NCBI GenBank assembly: GCA_007644065.1
Contig: VJWN01000016.1
Span: forward strand, 481,207-545,206
Source of the DNA: Margaritispora aquatica
Taxonomy: Eukaryota; Ascomycota; Leotiomycetes; Helotiales; Discinellaceae
DNA length: 64,000 bases
Direction: 5' to 3'
This document shows positions 57,704-64,000 of the stretch, one piece after another (the first letter of the stretch is position 1; each line of letters begins with the position of its first letter). A program made the position numbers and the translations under genes. The notes beneath the pieces are model-generated. The model was not told where the DNA came from. It saw nothing but the letters and a program-made list of their open reading frames with translations, and ran no database searches.

Positions 57704-58433
57704 AGCCTTGCTCACTCAATGCACATACAAGGCTGGAAATCTGAGCAGCGACTCAAATGATGTTTATTGACAGGTCTGTTACAATTGCTCAAACAGCTTT
57801 GGCTGTGTCTAAGGAACCGTGTTAGAGATTAGCGAGAGGATTTGGGTATTGCGTTGCTTTTGTTAGCGGCGTCTTCGCATACTCTAGCTTGTGTGCGTGT
57901 ACATATTCTATTATCAATACTGGGTACGGCTCGTCAGTCGTGCCAGTGCTTGTCTTTTTACATCACTTTTGTCATTCTCTTTCATGTCTCAGAAAGATGG
58001 CAATCGTCATGTCTCATGTCTCATGTGAATGCGCTGGCACGGCGAAGTACTCTGAAGCTTGTGTTATTGTAATTCACAAATACATAACAGTCTTATATGA
58101 GACCTGCTCGCTGAACAATTCACAGTTCAAATAAGTACAAACTAGTTGCACGAACTCTCTTCGCACCCTCGTTACCTGTCTCGATTACTCCATGCCAAAG
58201 CACGAAGTCACGAGAGAAATGATCCTCTCAAACAAACGTATCCTTTTCTCACTACGTCCTCTTCAACCCCCTATTCAGAATCAGCTCGGCAACGGCGAGC
58301 AAGGATCACGGATGAACTGGGCATCGCAGGGGAAACTCGTCCTAATAGTTCCAAGTCAGCTCATGATCCTGCGGCTATCGATCCTTGCGACATGTCTAGC
58401 ACCCGCCACTTTTAAGAGAAGTGCAAGAGCAAC
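57704..58433. other. convergent intergenic region
   Basis: About 0.73 kb between two convergent genes; no gene is seen. Frames at 57842-58134 are Leu/Cys/His-rich and motif-free. Confidence 0.5.
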
Positions 58434-58901
58434 TTACTTCTTGTCCTCGCAGAAACAAACACATCCTTTGTCTGCAGAGCTGGTGCCGGTGCATTTTGGC
58501 TTCTCGGCTGCGGTGGTGGATGAGGGGAGGGGCAGTTGGTGCGCGTAACATGGATCGCGAACGTAGATAAGGCAGCAGTTGTATGGTCTAGTTTTGCGTT
58601 AGATTATGGTTGAAAGAGTAGTTTTGGAGAGTAAGGTGGAGAATGGAATGCAATTGAGGGACTCGAAAAGCGGAGGCGAGACTTACGTTCCATCTGGACA
58701 TAAAGCTTTACAGAATGGTATCTTGCAGGACTTTGACCGTGCTTCGAGGGAGGCATCGACATCTAAGAAGTGTAAGCATGAAGTCTTTGCGGGAGATCAT
58801 TGAGTATGGGGAAGTGTACCTGTGAAGGACGGAGAGGCGAAAGCACCTGCTGCTAGTGCGAGCAAGACACTTGCTTGGACGAAAAGCGATGAGAGCTGCA
58901 T
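58434..58901 (-). CDS. small secreted cysteine-rich protein, 103 aa (effector-like)
   Basis: Three short exons (58820-58901, 58687-58762, 58434-58587) join in phase to 103 aa. Donors are GTACAC and GTAAGT; the acceptors are CTTCTTAG and AAACTAG. Seen: a clear signal peptide (MQLSSLFVQASVLLALAAGA, cleavage near AFAS), a short acidic/basic spacer (DASLEARS) that could be a propeptide ending near the Arg, then a mature domain with ten cysteines (SC, FC, LC, NCC, PC, KC and a terminal GCVCFC). Size, cysteine density and secretion are what is expected of fungal effectors or small wall proteins; the role is inference. The stop TAA overlaps a perfect GTAAGT donor, so a spliced alternative end is possible. 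The gene sits 1.8 kb from the NLR gene. Confidence 0.75.
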
Positions 58902-60677
58902 TTCGAGCCTGAGATAGTGCACTGGAATGAATAAATGATATTGGGGCAAAATATTGAGATGGGTTTGGGTTGCTAGCTGTTGTGATGTGAAATCGCTCCC
59001 AACTTTTTTGCCTTTATACAGAACTCGACCCCTCAGCTCGATCTGCTCAACACGAGCTGATCTCAGACATCGAATCACCCGGTGATGATGGCTGTATCAC
59101 GGTAAACAGGCTAAGCTGACATTGTAGTACGATCATTTAGCAGGACGGACGAGATGACTGGTGCTTCGCTAGTTGTGCCAAGAGCGGGAGAGTCATGCTC
59201 AGCTCCCAGAACCGAGAAGCGAGGGGTAGTGTTAGGTGTGCTGTTGTAAATGAGGAGCAATACAGGTCGTACAAGGCGTCGGTAGAATAGGGAAATGCTT
59301 GAGGCTTGACTGAAATCGAGAAATGGCATTTGAGTTAATTTGGGCTGGCCTGCGAAGCCATTGGAATGGCCAATAAACATTACTTGGTATTTTGATAAAT
59401 ATAAGATAAAGATTATGTGGATAAGTAGAGGGACACGAAGTTCAAACCTTCACTCCTTTCTCGACTGAGTAGATTAAGTCGTAGTTCAATATAATGAACA
59501 TTTTTGCGACAGATCGCAAAGATTACGATCTCTTCATAGTCACCTACTACCTAACTTTAGCAATCATCTGTGATCCGTCGGAATATTGGCGGCATTGGCC
59601 TGCGCGATTTCATAATTTTTTGACTGAACAATTTTGATACGGTTCCAGTATATGGCACAGGACTTGTTCTGTGTATTCGCTTTGGCTTTTGTTTTCTTGG
59701 AAGCTCAGTCACATTTTACCAAAACAGAATCCGAGACAAACGAAACACTTAGCATAACTGAAATACTTATAGATAAGCGATAAATAGTGCATATAAAATA
59801 TTATTATTTCCATTGAGCATAGAACTCACTAATCCGATAAAGGCATACGAATCTTAAAATATACAAAGAATTTGGGAAAATAAAGACAAATGATAAGCTT
59901 GATTGTAAAGTTAAAGAAGGACCAGTATGGATTTAAATAGGTTGGGTTGAAACTAGAACTATAGCAAAAAGATAAAACTTTGCCATAACGTATTTTAGTG
60001 TAACTTTCCAAAATCTATAAGGCAACATTTTTTGCAAACCTTCGGTTAACCTTGTGTATATAATTCTTTTAGAGATTTCCAATACTTTTAATTTAATTGA
60101 TAACAAGTATCCTCCTAAAAGCAACGGATTAGAAATATAGATAATATTTATAAACATTGGAAAACCGTACATTAGAATATTGCATCTTTCTTGTAGTAAG
60201 TGTTTTTGTACAAATCAACGTGAAGTGTCATAAATATAATATTGTAAGTAGATAAGGTTTGTCAATTCTTTTTAATGAGAATTAACTAACAACTATTCTA
60301 AAGCATTCGCCTCACTTAATTATTGAACATTAGTGTAATCTAATACAGTTAAGGCTCGTGGGTGGACTTGGAAGGTACTTTGGAATTGAGCTCTCTATCC
60401 GCTTTGCAGCATCATCGATTTTTTTTGTGGGTGCTAGAGATCGCAATAGGTTTACACCCCTCCAGCCCTGGGAGTAGCCATCGGTCCAGCCTTGTGAATA
60501 TCCTGGACTGAAATGTGGTGAGGCGAAGTCAGGCACAAGCAGTGAAGGCGCTAAGCCACCACCGTTGCAGTAGATATACATGTAAACAAAAATCCTTGAT
60601 GCCCAAAAGAAAAGATACAGATGTATTTATTCTCCGCATTCAATTCATTGTAAACATCAAACAGCAAAGCCGGAGTA
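58902..60677. other. intergenic region containing an AT-rich island
   Basis: About 1.8 kb. From about 59700 to 60360 the sequence is strikingly AT-rich, with many runs such as TATAAAATATTATTATT, unlike its flanks. The frames within it are Phe/Ile/Tyr/Lys-rich and are an effect of composition. No terminal repeats or transposon motifs are visible. The island ends about 300 bp before the NLR start codon. Confidence 0.6.
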
Positions 60678-63600
60678 ATGGCGACTTTGAACGATCCGAT
60701 CCAGTTGGCCTTTGATAAGGCCATTCACGAGTTCAGGACATCTCTCAAAAACGACACGCTGTACAGCGAGATCTTGCAAACGACTACGATTGACCAAGTT
60801 TACGACATTGCAGATAAGCTTCAGGCAGAGCAAGCAAAAGATGGACATATGCGGCACATGTCCAAACTCGGACCTTTCCTAGAACGTCTAAGACTCTACG
60901 CGGCTGCCATAGAGGTGTTTATACAAGTACAACCCGATATACTAGCACTTATTTGGGGGCCTATCAAGCTGCTTCTTCAGTGGGCGAGTGTTTTGAAGCA
61001 GTCTTTAGATGGATTAGTCAATGCCATTGGCGATGTTGGCGATTTGTTGCCAGAATTCACGGATGTCGTGAAACTGTTTGGGCACAACGAGCAATTGAAA
61101 GACATTCTCGCACTATTTTTCCAGGATATTCTTGATGTATATGTAATCGCACTGAAGTTCTTCAGTTTATCTCGTACGTGTTTATAACCTCATCCGCTCA
61201 TAGCCAGAGATACCTGACACAGGAAATCGCATCAGGATGGAGGATTATATTCGAGGCAATGTGGCCAAAACAACTGGAAAAAATACAGCTTGTCATGAAG
61301 CGTATCGAACGTCATACCAGTCTCATGAGGATTAAAGCTCAACATGAGCACATCCGTGAAGAACATAAGGCTCGGCTTGAAGCAGCAGAACAGTTCAAGC
61401 GAACTGAGGGAGCTCATCGGCGACAAGAATACAACGCTATCAAGGAGGCCATTTCCCCAAGGACGTATGATTATAGATACGTCCAAATATGTGGTGAGAT
61501 ATGCGAGGGCACGGGGAAGTGGCTTCTGAGTGATGTTACCTTCACCAAATGGCTCACAGAGTCCCAGACGCCATCAAAGCCTATTTGGCTCCAAGGAATA
61601 CCTGGAGCAGGTATGTCTCAACACAAAGCGGCGTTTCTGTTATATCAATCTAATATTAGTTCTAGGAAAGACTTACCTTTCGAGCACCGTAATCAAACAA
61701 ACGTCAACTCAAAACTGTCCAACCCTCTTCGTTTTCCTTAGCTATACCTTTCGCGAAAGTTTATCTGCGCTCTCGATTATCCATTCGTTGATCTTCCAGC
61801 TTACTCAAGATGACGAAGATTTACAGACAATTCTTTGTCAATCTAAAATCACAGAGCTGAAGCAAAGTGAGGAAAAAGCTGTGGAACTGCTAACAACACT
61901 ACTAATGACAGCTGGGCCAGTCTTCATTGTCATCGATGGGCTTGATGAAATTAACGAAACTGAACGAAGCAAATTTTTAAAGAAGCTTCTGAAGTTGTCA
62001 AATAGTTGTCAAGAGACCAAAATTCTTATCAGCTCCAGAATGGAAGATGACGTCCAGCGTGATCTTCGCGACAAGGTCGTCGAAATCCGCGTGGATAATC
62101 GAAACGTAGAAAGTATCCAGACTTTCATAAATCTTCGAGTAAAGACGTGGTTTAAAAAGCGAGGTTTCATACCTGAAGCCCAAGCTGAAATTAAGAGGCT
62201 GCTAACACCCTTGGCGTACAAAGCAAATGGTATCTATTCGGTTTCGGGCTGCTCCTACCCTTTCAGCTCACATAGGTGTACTAACATTGAACAGGTATGT
62301 TTCTCTACGTCAAGATTGTTTTGAGCAGTATTGAACATCTGGATGATTTGATCACAATTCAGAATGAGCTGAAAGTTCTCCCGGAGACATTAGATGATGC
62401 GTAAGCCTACATTAACAATTTGTTGCGTATTCAATAAGTCGTACTGATTTTAGAGTAGGTATGATAGGATTTGGGATCGTATCAACAGTTTGAATCCTCC
62501 CGTTCTAAAACAGAAAGCTCGAAAGCTTTTGGAATGGATTGGCTGCTCTTTGACACCTTTGACTATCCAGGAACTTGAACAAGCCTTGCTTGTTAATATG
62601 GATGATGTCACCATTCATGCAACAGTGATTGGTAATTTCAATCTTGTTGCCATTTGTACACCAATCCTGGAGGTGGTCGATAATTATGCGCAATTCGTCC
62701 ACTTTACGGCGAGAGAGTAAGTGAGCCGTCAAAGATGAAACGCAAATGGCCTAATCTTTCATTAGATACATCTCTAGTCCACATGTTCCATACCCCATCG
62801 ATGTCTCGAATGCCACCCTAAATCTAGCCTTATGTTGCATTCAGTATCTTCGTCAAAGCCATCACGATGCGGACTTGTCAGACAAAGAAATACGTGACAA
62901 CCTCGTCAGGGGCATGTATCGATTTCACGAATATTCAGCGACCATGTGGTATAGGCTGCTAGAACATTACCTCTGCTCTGTTCAATCGAAGACTCCACCA
63001 AGTAATCTTATCGAACTCCTCGAATTGTTCGTCGACGAGAGAAGCAGTGCTGAATTCCGCAGAGACACATCTTTGCCGCCTACCCAAATCCCAAGCCATT
63101 TCAAATCAGATTATCCAGATATACATGAGATGCTCAGCAACACTGCAAGCTTCCAGAAGAAATGGACTGAAGGTGAATATGACAAACGCAAAGGTTAGTA
63201 GACATCACAATCCAAGACCTTAAAACGTGGGTAATTCTGACAGACAAAGAAAACTCATGGATCACTCTCGAGCCCCTGAGCATATCGCGTGTCTCTATCC
63301 GCCTCCATAATAATTTCAACCAGCTACTTTGCGAAAACGGTGGACATCACATAGAAAACTTGGATAAAATTATTCAAAAGCACAACGGTAGCCGACCATT
63401 CAAATGCAGCTTCTTGGGATGTTTCTTTAGCCGCCATGGGTTCCTAACTGAGTCTGCCCGATATTCACATCAGGGACATCATGAACGTCCATGGAAATGC
63501 AGTAGGTCTGATTGCCCATTCTCTACCGGATTTCTGTCCCGAAAGATGAGAGACCAACATTGGAAACAATGTCAACCCGAGAGACAAAAAACTATATCTT

Positions 63601-64000
63601 TTTCGCAAGATCTCGACAATTACGAAATAGAAGCTCTTGTATCTGATCTTGTCAGAGCCGACAAAGTCGAAGCATGCAGGAGTCTTCTCCCTCAGATTAA
63701 GAAGTTAAGCGGTAAAGTGAATAAAGAATTACTTAACTTAGCTCTCAGTTTCGCATCTGGGGCCATGATCGACGTGCTTGAGATGACGTTCTATTACACG
63801 GTACACGACGACGACCGTCGTCCTTGGATGAAAGCTGCCATTCGAGGGGGAAATATTGAAACCTTTAGGCATATTTTCCGTCGTACAACAAGATACAAAT
63901 ACGTGGAGGTTCTCGCAGAAGCACGAAAATCCAAATGCAAAGAGTTCAGCCTTGATTGGGAGTTGAATATCGATGCTGAACGCAAAGAGTGGACGTCAAA
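60678..64000 (+). CDS. NACHT-domain NLR-like protein (DUF7708-type N-terminus, C2H2 fingers), 3' end beyond window
   Basis: Putative fungal innate-immunity or incompatibility receptor: a STAND P-loop NTPase with an N-terminal sensor/effector region. Exons: 60678-61173, 61236-61610, 61666-62229, 62295-62400, 62459-62716, 62766-63193 and 63244 to beyond 64000, all in phase, 994 codons so far. Seen: helical N-terminus with FLERLRLYAAAIEVFIQVQP and IWGPIKLLLQWAS (DUF7708-like, about 60-200); coiled-coil EHIREEHKARLEAAEQFKR; NACHT with Walker A GIPGAGKT, Walker B VFIVIDGLDEIN and sensor-like KILISSRMEDD; a helical winged-helix region; then a C2H2 finger CSFLGC...H...H and a C2HC-like one CSRSDC...H...C (63400-63575). 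The seventh exon is open to the last base, with LLPQIKKL and GGNIETFRHIFR repeats that may begin ankyrin-like units. No stop is reached. Confidence 0.85.

Noticed and set aside
59829..60172. Minus-strand Phe/Ile/Tyr-rich frames in the AT-rich island
   Set aside because: A result of high AT content; no transposon or mitochondrial motif.
1..64000. tRNA, rRNA, CRISPR array, intact transposon
   Set aside because: I looked for tRNA B-box-like sequences, regularly spaced repeats, and long terminal or inverted repeats, and saw none convincing by eye; a dedicated scan could still find a tRNA.

Overview
This 64 kb window is nuclear DNA of a filamentous ascomycete (Pezizomycotina). The genes are mostly interrupted by 46-130 nt GT-AG introns, start in A-rich contexts, and include typical fungal families: a DEP-DH-PH-CNH Rho1 GEF, an OCH1-type mannosyltransferase, a PFA5 palmitoyltransferase, a fungal NACHT receptor and serine/threonine-rich cell-wall proteins. 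The long gene-poor gaps and small secreted or cysteine-rich proteins would suit a plant-associated species, possibly Leotiomycetes, but that placement is inference. I saw no tRNA, rRNA, CRISPR array or intact transposon. Gene models were built by hand; splice phases were checked for reading-frame continuity, and coordinates may be off by a base in places.

Left third (1-22 kb). The first 2.6 kb holds no gene I can support. Then come a V-ATPase c'-type proteolipid (minus, 6 exons, one GC-AG intron), the Rho1 GEF (plus), a tiny cysteine protein, a one-TM basic protein (minus), the splicing factor PRP38 and a coiled-coil protein whose open frame is broken at codon 7 by UAG-CAG-CCA. From 13.4 to 22 kb the DNA is almost gene-free, holding an (ATCCC)n microsatellite, one small zinc-knuckle gene at 17.8 kb and a decayed, perhaps kinase-like, region near 20-21 kb.

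Middle (22-47 kb). A 4-exon sugar transporter, an ACSF2-like acyl-CoA synthetase with a mitochondrial-type leader, OCH1, an RfeG-like protein, DNA polymerase eta with a UBZ finger, a small gene with an ATGA stop-start overlap, a double zinc-knuckle gene, and PFA5 in five exons.

Right third (47-64 kb). A third zinc-knuckle gene, a Mid2/Wsc-like cell-surface sensor, a secreted Ala/Thr/Pro-rich protein, an unrecognised 5-exon intracellular gene, a 10-cysteine secreted protein whose three exons are too short to stand out as an ORF, an AT-rich island, and a NACHT-type NLR gene (DUF7708-like N-terminus, NACHT, C2H2 fingers) that runs off the right edge.

Functional themes. Cell surface and secretion recur (Rho1 GEF, Mid2/Wsc-like sensor, OCH1, V-ATPase, PFA5, secreted proteins), but there is no co-directional cluster and no secondary-metabolite cluster. 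The most unusual items are the candidate stop-codon readthrough at 12.8 kb, the dispersed W-C-C...CP-C-[HY]-C-C zinc-knuckle family (three genes, four knuckles), the ATGA-overlapping two-ORF transcript at 39.3 kb, and the NLR beside an AT-rich island and a secreted cysteine-rich gene.
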